Positions 16,605-24,738 of a DNA stretch of 64,000 nt are shown here, piece by piece. Position 1 is the first letter of the stretch. The number at the start of each line of letters is the position of its first letter. This DNA is from Desmonostoc muscorum FACHB-395. GTDB taxonomy: Bacteria; Cyanobacteriota; Cyanobacteriia; Cyanobacteriales; Nostocaceae. The notes below the pieces were generated by a model that did not search any database, was not told where the DNA came from, and was given only the letters and a program-made list of their open reading frames with translations. A program made the translations under genes and the position numbers. Location: contig NZ_JACJSF010000023.1 in the NCBI RefSeq assembly GCF_014698035.1, positions 40,160 through 104,159 of the forward strand, written 5' to 3'.

Positions 16605-17909
16605 TTATCGAAAAAATTGAGCGCAGATACTTTGCTTTTCCCCTTTCAAGACTTTGCTGCTACTGCTGCTAGGAATTTTGAAGATATGTACACCAAGTGG
16701 TTGAAATTCGGTATTCAACACTCCATCGGTAAGCGGAACTGTCTTGTTTTCAAATAGAACAGTTGCTTCGGTGGGCGTATTAGGAAGACCAGTAAAACTA
16801 ACCGAAACAGGTTCATTTGCTGAGTTGACGGCAATAACGTAGGTAGATTGATTCCAAACAGTTGTCAGGAGATTAATAGAAGGAAAGCTGAGTGGCTGTT
16901 TCATACCATAGGTGTAGAACTTCTCTGTCCTTGTTGGCCCAGCGATAATCTCAAAGCTCACATTATCTAGCCTCGTGCCATACAAGATAGCCGAGCCCAA
17001 TTGCTCTGGCCCTACGATCTCTCCAGCAGCCTTATGATATGTTTGCAAAACACTTTCTAGATTTGGATGGTCGCGCTCATGCCAGTAAGAAAAAATGAGA
17101 ATCCCCCTAGCACCAGATACAATAGACTGCCAGAAATCGTGATAGGCCCCTTCATTTGTGGCGATCGCATTGCCCGATTCGTGAAAAAGTTCCAGAATTG
17201 CTACAGGAGTTTTTTCTCCATTCAGATAATCAGGGCCTATTTTGGCTTTTGCTAGCTTGATCCCCTTTAGTGTGGTTTCCATCCGCCATCGCACCCATGC
17301 GTGTGGCACCCCTATATAGTTTGTGTAGACGCTGGAGGGAATGATATCCAAATAAGGTACATACTGCTGGACACTCGTAGCATCATAGTGACCGGGGATG
17401 TACATATAATTTGGTCGCTTTTTTGGGTCATATTTGCGTGTCCAACTCGCATAATTGGTGACTATCGCCATTTCTCCATCTCTCCAATAGCGCCGTTCTT
17501 CAGGAAATTCCCACCACGCTACTCGATCGCTCTTAGCAAGAGCAGTTATCTTCTTTGCCGCTTGCACTTCTGGTATCGGCTCAGATTTACCTGGCAGGCT
17601 GGCAAGAGCAAGCATCTTACCCTTAGCTACAGTCTCAAGAAAAGAAGGGGTAAAATGATATGTCTGGGCGATTTTCCATCCGAATTGCCGCACTCTCTGC
17701 ATATCTTGTGCTTCGTGTATGGAGTATAGTCCTAGCGGAAATTGCTTACTCTTAGGGTATATATCTTGTCCAAAAACTTCTGTATTTGTTGCCGTAAAGA
17801 CGAGGGACGCAACAACAATTCCAACGGCTGCTAGTAACTTATCAGCACAACGTAAGAATTTTATTTTCGACCAATGTTTCCACTTTTTAAATGCCAGAAT
17901 GCGTTTCAT
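16605..17909 (-). CDS. Secreted TIM-barrel glycosidase-like protein, unknown specificity
   Basis: A 434-residue protein with a basic start, a hydrophobic stretch at ~24-42 and a likely signal-peptidase site near VFGQ, so it is exported or anchored. The body looks like a clan-A-type (beta/alpha)8 barrel: LGLYSIHEAQDMQRVRQFGW near the start, WWEFPEER, AILELFHESGNA with a candidate catalytic Glu, and RGILIFSYWHER, followed by a beta-sandwich (~360-415). Fold class is inferred from this pattern; no family is certain. It sits between the initiating transferase and a glycosyltransferase and overlaps the latter's end by 23 bp, so it may trim or edit the polymer in the periplasm, as polysaccharide-cluster hydrolases often do. 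Confidence 0.65.
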   Translation of the reverse strand: MKRILAFKKWKHWSKIKFLRCADKLLAAVGIVVASLVFTATNTEVFGQDIYPKSKQFPLGLYSIHEAQDMQRVRQFGWKIAQTYHFTPSFLETVAKGKMLALASLPGKSEPIPEVQAAKKITALAKSDRVAWWEFPEERRYWRDGEMAIVTNYASWTRKYDPKKRPNYMYIPGHYDATSVQQYVPYLDIIPSSVYTNYIGVPHAWVRWRMETTLKGIKLAKAKIGPDYLNGEKTPVAILELFHESGNAIATNEGAYHDFWQSIVSGARGILIFSYWHERDHPNLESVLQTYHKAAGEIVGPEQLGSAILYGTRLDNVSFEIIAGPTRTEKFYTYGMKQPLSFPSINLLTTVWNQSTYVIAVNSANEPVSVSFTGLPNTPTEATVLFENKTVPLTDGVLNTEFQPLGVHIFKIPSSSSSKVLKGEKQSICAQFFR

Positions 17910-19140
17910 TTAAAACCTTCTGAAAAACATTTGCTAGTTTCTTGTACAAAATATCCCGATCAAATACTGTGTCTGCAAGTTTTCTTGCAGCAGCCTGAGC
18001 GCTTTGCAAGCACTCAGAGCTATTTAAAAATTTTGCAAGTTGAATTGCAGCAACTTTTGGATCGTTGCTAGAAATGCTAATACCAGCACCAGACTGTTCG
18101 AGAATTTCTTTTTGCCAACCGCCATAGTTAATTACGACTGGACGGCCTGCTGCTAGGGCATCAAAGAATTTATTAGCTGAATTATGCTCCATCTCAGGAA
18201 TTGGCTTAAACAAGGAGGTGGCAACGGTACATGCAGAAAGAAGTGCTGGCATTTCAGCTTTGGGAATAGGTGGCCACATCCAGAAGTTTTTTTCCAAAAT
18301 CCCTAATTGACTACTAGCTTCTCTGACTTCACTTTCACAGGCACCTGAACCAACCACCAGAAATTTAGCTTCAGGTATGATATTTCTCATGTGACTTGCT
18401 AAATAAGCCAAGTAGTTGACTCCATTTATATGCCCCAATGTACCGGTGTAAACAATCAAAGGCCCGCCAGATAATTCGGGATGCTGGCGGAGAAACTCTA
18501 ATCCAATTGTTTCTGAAATGTTAAAACGTGCATTATCGCAAGCATTAGGAATCACTTCTACTTTCTCAGCAGGAATACCCTGTTTGACGATGCCTTCTTT
18601 CATGCCAGGAGAAAGCGCCACAATATGAGAAGCATTTTGATAAGCTATCAGTTCTAATTGCCGAGCCAAAAATATAGCTAATGGTGAGCGTACAGCTTTC
18701 ATCGCTATTGGCATTTCTGGCCAGAGATCTCTGACTTCAAAAACATAAGGAGTCCCATGTAACCATTTTCGCAATAAAGCTGGTATTGCAATAGTAAGAG
18801 GTGTGCTAGTAGCAAAAGTGAGGTCAGCTTTTTCTTCTCGCAGTACTTGTAAAGAAGACCTTACAGCAAAACTCAAAAATGCCAAAATTCTCCGCGAGAA
18901 GCTCATGTAATTACTGTACTTCAAAGGAATAACATTTAATTTAAAACTAACATTTTTGGTGTTGAACAATTTCAGGATATTAACGGCGGGAATTCCATGA
19001 ATTTCCGAGTCACCGCAAAACATACAAACTTGCCATTTATCTTGGACAAGACGAGTCGAAAACTCCCAGGATCTTGTGCCTCCAGAAACTGTGGGAATAG
19101 AAAAATATTGATGTAAATAAATTAATGTGCGAGTATCCAT
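17887..19140 (-). CDS. WbuB-like GT4 glycosyltransferase
   Basis: A 417-residue GT-B glycosyltransferase of the WbuB/WcaI-like GT4 group, which adds a sugar to lipid-linked intermediates at the cytoplasmic membrane face. N-terminal motif YLHQYFSIPTVSGGTRSWEF, linker YVFEVRDLWPEMPIAM, C-domain IVYTGTLGHINGVNYLAYLA and the nucleotide-sugar site MEHNSANKFFDALAAGRPV. I choose ATG at 19140 over a TTG one codon earlier. That ATG overlaps, as TGATG, with the stop that the broken upstream glycosyltransferase would have in its restored frame. Its 3' end overlaps the next gene by 23 bp, so these genes form a tight operon. Confidence 0.9.
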   Translation of the reverse strand: MDTRTLIYLHQYFSIPTVSGGTRSWEFSTRLVQDKWQVCMFCGDSEIHGIPAVNILKLFNTKNVSFKLNVIPLKYSNYMSFSRRILAFLSFAVRSSLQVLREEKADLTFATSTPLTIAIPALLRKWLHGTPYVFEVRDLWPEMPIAMKAVRSPLAIFLARQLELIAYQNASHIVALSPGMKEGIVKQGIPAEKVEVIPNACDNARFNISETIGLEFLRQHPELSGGPLIVYTGTLGHINGVNYLAYLASHMRNIIPEAKFLVVGSGACESEVREASSQLGILEKNFWMWPPIPKAEMPALLSACTVATSLFKPIPEMEHNSANKFFDALAAGRPVVINYGGWQKEILEQSGAGISISSNDPKVAAIQLAKFLNSSECLQSAQAAARKLADTVFDRDILYKKLANVFQKVLNETHSGI

Positions 19141-19516
19141 CAACGTTGAACCTCTGGAGAATTATTTGACTTAACAATTACATCTGCAATTTTGTAATTT
19201 GGATGCAATAAGTTGAAATATTCTTGAAGTGACTGCTTGCCAATCTGGTTCCAGGAATATTTTCTTCTACTAAATTTCGTGCCGCCTGTCCTCTTTTTGA
19301 AAGTTCTAATCGCGCGGCCAAAACATCTTGCATACCTTTAGCGATCGCTGCTGGAGTATCTTCCACAGACCATCCAGCCCCAGCCGCTTCCACTTCACCT
19401 GCAATATTAGTACCAGGTGTGAGTAGACAAGGTATTCCATAAGATAAAGCCTCTAATACTGCTATTGGATGTCCTTCAAAACGGAAGGTATGTATCAACA
19501 AATCAAATTCATACAT
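19140..19516 (-). pseudogene. C-terminal glycosyltransferase remnant with frameshift
   Basis: The frame from ATG 19516 encodes only the last third of a GT-B enzyme: LLIHTFRFEGHPIAVLEALS, the nucleotide-sugar site, then PCLLTPGTNIAGEVEAAGAGW. After LVEEN the reading goes wrong and stops at 19178. In another frame the protein continues as YSWNQIGKQSLQEYFNLLHP and further to a TGA that forms TGATG with the next gene's ATG. So one base was lost near 19259-19263 (AAATAT where AACTAT would fit), and the 5' two thirds are absent; an in-frame TAG lies nine codons upstream of the ATG. This is a broken gene, although a short product may be made. Confidence 0.85.
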
Positions 19517-19559
19517 AAAATTGATTCTCTCCTGTTCAAACTATAGATTTGAATCTTTA

Positions 19560-20759
19560 TTAGACCCTTTGATTTTTTGTAGCTATAGTAGGAACTTGGT
19601 TTTGTATCAAAATTGGTAGTGCTAATATTAGGCTTATAATTGAATAGTTGTCATATAATGTTCCAGACAATAGAGAACCTATATAAATTGGTGAACAAAT
19701 TATAGTTATAATTTTCCAGTTTTTATTTAATTTCCCTTTCCATAAAAGTATTCCATACATTGCCGTAAATCCTATAAGAATAACACAGGGTAAAAAGCCA
19801 CCATTATATAGCAGGTCTAGATAAATATTGTGAGGATAGGAATATATATATTGGCTTCCTTCTCCGAATAAAAAATTATCTTTTATAAAAAAAGATGTCA
19901 AATTTTGCCAATATCCTTCCCTGACTGCAATAGAACTAGAGGAGGCACCACGGTCATAAAACCAAAATACTCTAGAATCAATAATAGATTTAGAAAAACT
20001 TGAATTTATAGCGAGTAAAAAGGGAGCAAATATTATAGCTATACTAGCAAACTTTAGCCAATTTAATCTGATATATAGTACTGTATAAAAAAAAGATAAT
20101 GTCATAACAATTCCTACTATTGTTGCACCTCTAGAACCTGTTTTAACCATTAGAGACAATGCAATAACTAAACAAAATATCGTAGTGATTAAGCTAAGTA
20201 TTGAAATTTTTTCTTTTTTGCTAGAGTAATTTTCATGAACCAATACGAGATTTAGCAAGAAAATAGTTCCAATAATTCTGTAGTAAATATTGGGCCCAAA
20301 TATAAAGGATTGTCTTGGCTCGTTTCCAGAAAACTGTTGAGATAATACTCCAAGAAAAATTAGTGTCATGGCAGGCAGCCATCGAACTATCTTACAACCT
20401 GGACTATTACTGAGCAATCGCTCGATTACATGAGTGCCAAAAACAAGAATATTAACATATAGAATTCCTGATATAGCGCCAAAATAATAGTCAAAATTGT
20501 ATTGATAAAATTGAATAAAAATAGGTAAAAGAGCGAGAAAAATGAATATTTGAGCAGAAATTTCTGCTGGGCTTAAAATAAAGTTTCTTCTCAGGACAAA
20601 AACTATTGTCCAAAAAACAAAAAATAAAGGAATTTCATACACCGTTTTATTCTCTCCAGGAAATGTCGAACAAAAAATCAAAATTAAGTCAATAGGTAAA
20701 AGAATTACGTTATTCCAAAAATCCTGATTTAATGTTTTTTTAATGATCATATTTGACAT
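19560..20759 (-). CDS. Wzy-type O-antigen/exopolysaccharide polymerase
   Basis: A 399-residue polytopic membrane protein with about ten hydrophobic segments and a long loop after ~265. The O-antigen ligase/polymerase signature is visible as KTGSRGATIVG (~208-218) and YPHNIYLDLLYNGG (~320-333), with FGPNIYYRIIG before. Wzy polymerases join flipped repeat units in the periplasm. The coding sequence is clearly more AT-rich than the flanking flippase and glycosyltransferase genes, as polymerase genes often are, and it is flanked on both sides by glycosyltransferase fragments, which suggests replacement by recombination. It pairs with the Wzx at 21076. Confidence 0.88.
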   Translation of the reverse strand: MSNMIIKKTLNQDFWNNVILLPIDLILIFCSTFPGENKTVYEIPLFFVFWTIVFVLRRNFILSPAEISAQIFIFLALLPIFIQFYQYNFDYYFGAISGILYVNILVFGTHVIERLLSNSPGCKIVRWLPAMTLIFLGVLSQQFSGNEPRQSFIFGPNIYYRIIGTIFLLNLVLVHENYSSKKEKISILSLITTIFCLVIALSLMVKTGSRGATIVGIVMTLSFFYTVLYIRLNWLKFASIAIIFAPFLLAINSSFSKSIIDSRVFWFYDRGASSSSIAVREGYWQNLTSFFIKDNFLFGEGSQYIYSYPHNIYLDLLYNGGFLPCVILIGFTAMYGILLWKGKLNKNWKIITIICSPIYIGSLLSGTLYDNYSIISLILALPILIQNQVPTIATKNQRV

Positions 20760-20774
20760 TAATTTGTACCAATA

Positions 20775-21095
20775 TTATGACTTTGAGAACACACAAGGTA
20801 GTCCTGTTGCGTACTCGTGTAAGATACGTTTGAAATTAGGAGCATAAAACCAGGATCGTGACGGATGAGAACATAGAATAACCTTGCTACCAAGGGCACG
20901 GATTTCTTCATCGTAAGCACCGGGCTGGGCTGTGTTAATCATAAAATCCATCTGGAAGCGATCGCAATCAATGTGCCGCAAAATGTACATTAGCCAGGTT
21001 TCGATTCCACCCCTGTTCATCCCTGCAACAATATGGAGGATACGTATTGAATGCTCATCGACATTCTGGATATCTCTAGAGTTTGTGTAGTCCAT
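20775..21095 (-). pseudogene. N-terminal glycosyltransferase remnant (EpsF-like)
   Basis: A 106-residue frame that holds only the N-terminal ~95 residues of a GT4 enzyme: IRILHIVAGMNRGGIETWLM is the classic start of EpsF-like transferases, followed by FMINTAQPGAYDEEIRALG. After RILHEY the usual sequence is lost and the frame ends in CVFSKS-stop sixteen bases before the Wzy start. No C-domain with a nucleotide-sugar site exists in this gene, so it cannot be an active transferase. Its ATG at 21095 overlaps the end of the flippase gene by 20 bp, so it was once part of the same operon. It may still be translated. Confidence 0.82.
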
Positions 21096-22314
21096 AGAAG
21101 ATAACTCCTAAACTAAAAATTGTTTGAACAATAGTTGCAATAACTAGTGCGATCGCTACTCCTAGCAACCCCAAACTGGGTAGCAGCAATAGACAGGCTA
21201 TGGTTGAGATAGTTACTACAGTCGCAAACAAAGGCATTTGGATGCGAAAGTACTGACATGCCGTCATTCCATAGCTCAGGAAAGACGATACATAGTTAAT
21301 TCCAGCCGCAACCATCAACCAGATAAACAAATTTGTTTGCTCGGCATATTCAGGTTGATACAGAAGAGTCAGGATCTGATGTCCAGCTACAACAGCTATC
21401 AAAACACCTGTTCCGCCCAATAAGGCAGCGATTCCTACCAGCTTGAGTAGGAGTGTATGGAAAGCAATAGCATCTTTAGCCGCGTAATACTTAGCTAGTC
21501 TAGAAATGCTTGACTCTCCTAGGGCATTTACTACGATGTTTCCTGCCACCATCAGGTAGGCAATGGCTGCAAAAATCCCCAATTCCCGCTCACCTAAATA
21601 TCGTTCAATAAAGTAACGGGGAATATTGGTATTGAGTGAAATTAACATCATCACAAACCCCAGAGGCAAACAGAGCCATACCAGCTTTACTAGGGTTTTT
21701 CGATGCCAACGCGGTTGCAATTGTGACCTGTATAGTATCAAGATACCACTGCGAATGTCCCAAGCGACCAACACCACTGCCCAAGCAAAGACCAACCCCG
21801 CCACTCCCCAGAGAATATGGCCAGACATATATACTCCAATGCCCAGTAGTAGGAGTGATAGAGGGCCTTTAATCATCAACGATGTTGCAATCCGATCCAT
21901 GCGTTCATGCTGCTGAATCAGTCCATGAAATATGTCGCTAATAGACTCGAATGCCTTTGCCAAGCCCATCAAGAAGATAACTAGAGAGGTTTCCCATCGA
22001 AAGCCGCCTAACAAACTAATAACCGTAATGATCGCAAGTGCCAAAGCTGTCGAGATTAGTCTTAGCCCCAAGTAATCGCTAAAAGAATACTGTTTTCTGG
22101 CATCTGTTGCTTGGACAATTCGCAACTGAAGATTTGTAAACATGATTATAGGTGCTGTGATCGCCAGCCCCAAGGTAAACTGTCCTACCATCTCTGGACT
22201 GCCAAGTTTAGCCAGTATCACCAACATTCCCCACTGGCAAGCTGCATAAACTAAATTACCGGCGAAAGTCCAAGAAAAGTTGCCGCGCAGTGTTAGAGGC
22301 TTATGTTGTTGCAT
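21076..22314 (-). CDS. Wzx-type flippase (polysaccharide biosynthesis protein)
   Basis: A 412-residue membrane protein with about twelve hydrophobic helices, of the PST/MOP superfamily that flips lipid-linked repeat units to the periplasm. The start GNFSWTFAGNLVYAACQWG and the middle QHERMDRIATSLMIKGPLS (after ~130) are typical. Translation from ATG 22314 overlaps the end of the preceding small gene by 14 bp, and its own end overlaps the glycosyltransferase stub by 20 bp, so it is within the same operon as the dehydratase and polymerase. Together with the Wzy at 19560 it defines the Wzx/Wzy route in this arm. Confidence 0.9.
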   Translation of the reverse strand: MQQHKPLTLRGNFSWTFAGNLVYAACQWGMLVILAKLGSPEMVGQFTLGLAITAPIIMFTNLQLRIVQATDARKQYSFSDYLGLRLISTALALAIITVISLLGGFRWETSLVIFLMGLAKAFESISDIFHGLIQQHERMDRIATSLMIKGPLSLLLLGIGVYMSGHILWGVAGLVFAWAVVLVAWDIRSGILILYRSQLQPRWHRKTLVKLVWLCLPLGFVMMLISLNTNIPRYFIERYLGERELGIFAAIAYLMVAGNIVVNALGESSISRLAKYYAAKDAIAFHTLLLKLVGIAALLGGTGVLIAVVAGHQILTLLYQPEYAEQTNLFIWLMVAAGINYVSSFLSYGMTACQYFRIQMPLFATVVTISTIACLLLLPSLGLLGVAIALVIATIVQTIFSLGVIFYGLHKL

Positions 22315-22630
22315 CTGCTTTAGTCATTAACCTCATCCAATTTTGCAGTTTGATACCAAACACAACAATGATTTGATAACCATCCACGCAGGCTATCCAT
22401 TTGCCGCTCTCAAGCTTGTGAGGATCGATATTATGCATTCCGGTTTTATTCCACCCATAACCACTTGCATTGATAATTGGATTATCTTTAAACGCTTTTT
22501 CTTTATAAGTTGCTGTTGTCAAATCGGTAATTTCAAATGCTCTCACTTGATTGCCATACAAATGCTCATCATCCTGGGTATATCGGATTATTTTTTGTAA
22601 TAAACCGTGAGAGCCATAGATAGTTTTCAT
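22301..22630 (-). CDS. Small protein resembling the C-terminus of a beta-propeller sugar-processing protein
   Basis: A 109-residue protein from ATG 22630 with GGGA upstream; an in-frame TAG lies four codons before. The text RYTQDDEHLYGNQVRAFEI, then GYGWNKTGMHNIDPHKL and WIACVDGY resembles the end of larger bacterial proteins with a five-bladed propeller of the type found with inositolphosphorylceramide glycosyltransferases; I recall this pattern but cannot search. It would therefore be a C-terminal fragment. It lies between the dehydratase and the flippase, overlapping the latter by 14 bp. Function unknown; it may be dead. Confidence 0.5.
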   Translation of the reverse strand: MKTIYGSHGLLQKIIRYTQDDEHLYGNQVRAFEITDLTTATYKEKAFKDNPIINASGYGWNKTGMHNIDPHKLESGKWIACVDGYQIIVVFGIKLQNWMRLMTKADATT

Positions 22631-22701
22631 GTTGATTCCCTAAATTAAATGTAGAGTTATTTGATGAATTAGCCATCGACTTAGAGTCCAAATCCTCTAT
22701 T

Positions 22702-24738
22702 TTATTTAGCTCCTCCCGATTCCACTTTCGCAAGTTTATTTTTATTTGAATATCTGATTACAGCACTATTCTTTAGACTGTTTCTTCGCTCATTATTTTC
22801 TAAGTACTTAGGTTTGTATCCTGACACCAGTTGTTCCAGTAATAACATGATGTATTTAATATCATTTTTACCTGCTGCGGCACACAATTGTTCTACAGTC
22901 ATGGCGAGATTTTCTGAAACAATCCGACTGCCATTTTTCACTACTATCAATTTTTCATGTTGAGTTGGTTCGTACTCTTCTCCCTCGATAAACAGTTCCT
23001 CAAATAACTTTTCTCCAGGTCTTAAGCCTGTAAATAAGATGTCAATATCTTTATTTACCTCGTATCCCGAAAGGCGAATTAATTCCTTCGCCAAGTCAAC
23101 AATTTTTATAGGTTCGCCCATATTCAGCATTAAAACTTCACCACCACGACTCAATACCGCAGCTTGTAAAACAAGTTGCACTGCTTCTGGGATAGTCATG
23201 AAATAACGACAGATATCTGGATGGGTAACGGTTACTGGGCCACCTGAAGCAATTTGTTTTTTGAAAGTGGGAACTACACTACCGCGACTACCCAAAACAT
23301 TGCCAAAGCGCACAACAACATAAGGTTTACCGCTTTCTTTTGCAGCTTGCAGCACTAGCATTTCGGCAACTCTTTTACTAGCACCCATGACACTAGTGGG
23401 ATTAACAGCTTTATCTGTGGAAATCATCACGAAGTTTTGAACATTGTATTGCAGCGCCATATCCAATAAGTTTTTTGTTCCAAGCACATTGTTAGTGATT
23501 GCTTCTGATGAATTTAATTCCATAAGAGGAACGTGCTTATGAGCAGCCGCATGAAAAATCACGTTAGGTTGAAATTGTTCAAAAGCTTGTTTTAGGCGAA
23601 TGCTATAACGAATATCGCCAATAAAAGTATAAATACGAGGGGTGTATCGCTGTACTTTCCCATCATTTTTGAGTATTTGGATCAGTTTTTCTAACTCTTG
23701 TTGGATATTAAATATAGAATTCTCCCCATGTCCCATAAGTATCATTTCCGCAGGATGACACTTGAAAATTTGACGGCAAAGTTCACTACCAATTGATCCT
23801 CCTGCACCTGTAATCAGTACTGTCTTACCTTTGATAAATTTATGCACTTGCTCAACATCAGTCTGTATGGGTTCTCGCCTGAGCAAATCCTCAATTCTGA
23901 CATCTCGAATGCTATCTACCCGCACACGATCGTTGAGGATTTCATATATTCCAGGTAAAGTACTAGTTTGTATTCCAGTTGCTTTGCAAATATCTACGAT
24001 TTCTCGAATAACATGGCCAGCAACCGTAGGCATGGCAATGATAACTTTGTGGATTTGGAGAGATTTCAAAGTATCAGGAATTTGGTGGCGATTGCCTACG
24101 ACTGGAATACCACGAATTCGGACATTTAATTTCCGTGGATCGTCGTCAATGAAGGCAACAGCATGAAAGCCTAGTTTAGGCTTGCTTTGCATATCTTGCA
24201 CAAGGGAAACTCCGGCATTACCAGCACCAATAATCAGCACCCGCTCTCGTGGATTAAATACTCCTTGACGTTGGATAAATCTTTCTACAACTCGAAAACT
24301 GAAACGTAACATTCCTATGAAAATACATGACAGTAATCCATCAATAAATGGCAGCGATCGCGGCAGGTTATCTGTTGCAAAAGGCAATATGTGATTAAGA
24401 AGATTAAATGTCATGCTTTGGATGACTATTGCACCTACCATCAACATGGCTATATATGTCAGTTCCTCAACACTGGCATAGCGCCAGTATCGCCTATAAA
24501 AACCAAAACTCCAAAATACAATTAGTTTAACTAATAAAAATAGTAGAGTTGCGATTCCTAGTTGTGATATGTCCGCTTGAATATCGAGAGAGCCGTCTAA
24601 ACGGATAAGCAGCGCTAATAAAGGAGTAATTGAAAAAATAATAATATCAAAAATTAACAAGTGCGTATTTTTTAGCTTTAGCAGTTTCTTTAATAAATTG
24701 GCACTAAATTTTTGAAAGATTCTAAGTAAGAGTTTCAT
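22702..24738 (-). CDS. CapD/WbpM/FlaA1-type UDP-sugar 4,6-dehydratase
   Basis: A 678-residue membrane-anchored nucleotide-sugar dehydratase. Four hydrophobic helices (~28-150), a regulatory Rossmann domain with GAGNAG (171-176), and a catalytic short-chain dehydrogenase domain with GAGGSIGSE (311-319), STDKAVNP (440-447) and MGASK (451-455). The usual YxxxK tyrosine is a methionine, as in WbpM, whose Ser-Met-Lys set dehydrates UDP-GlcNAc to the 4-keto-6-deoxy sugar. This gives the substrate for the DegT aminotransferase at 11324 and then the PglC-like enzyme. ATG at 24738; it is preceded by a long gene-free gap, so it may have its own promoter. Confidence 0.94.
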   Translation of the reverse strand: MKLLLRIFQKFSANLLKKLLKLKNTHLLIFDIIIFSITPLLALLIRLDGSLDIQADISQLGIATLLFLLVKLIVFWSFGFYRRYWRYASVEELTYIAMLMVGAIVIQSMTFNLLNHILPFATDNLPRSLPFIDGLLSCIFIGMLRFSFRVVERFIQRQGVFNPRERVLIIGAGNAGVSLVQDMQSKPKLGFHAVAFIDDDPRKLNVRIRGIPVVGNRHQIPDTLKSLQIHKVIIAMPTVAGHVIREIVDICKATGIQTSTLPGIYEILNDRVRVDSIRDVRIEDLLRREPIQTDVEQVHKFIKGKTVLITGAGGSIGSELCRQIFKCHPAEMILMGHGENSIFNIQQELEKLIQILKNDGKVQRYTPRIYTFIGDIRYSIRLKQAFEQFQPNVIFHAAAHKHVPLMELNSSEAITNNVLGTKNLLDMALQYNVQNFVMISTDKAVNPTSVMGASKRVAEMLVLQAAKESGKPYVVVRFGNVLGSRGSVVPTFKKQIASGGPVTVTHPDICRYFMTIPEAVQLVLQAAVLSRGGEVLMLNMGEPIKIVDLAKELIRLSGYEVNKDIDILFTGLRPGEKLFEELFIEGEEYEPTQHEKLIVVKNGSRIVSENLAMTVEQLCAAAGKNDIKYIMLLLEQLVSGYKPKYLENNERRNSLKNSAVIRYSNKNKLAKVESGGAK

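Noticed and set aside
17301..17729. 142-codon plus-strand frame opposite the TIM-barrel gene
   Set aside because: It is an antisense shadow of a gene with clear signal peptide and fold pattern, and its text shows no domain motif.
22702..24738. Two separate genes for the CapD-like protein
   Set aside because: Both Rossmann domains and the membrane part are in one uninterrupted frame, which is the normal layout of the WbpM/FlaA1-like long form.
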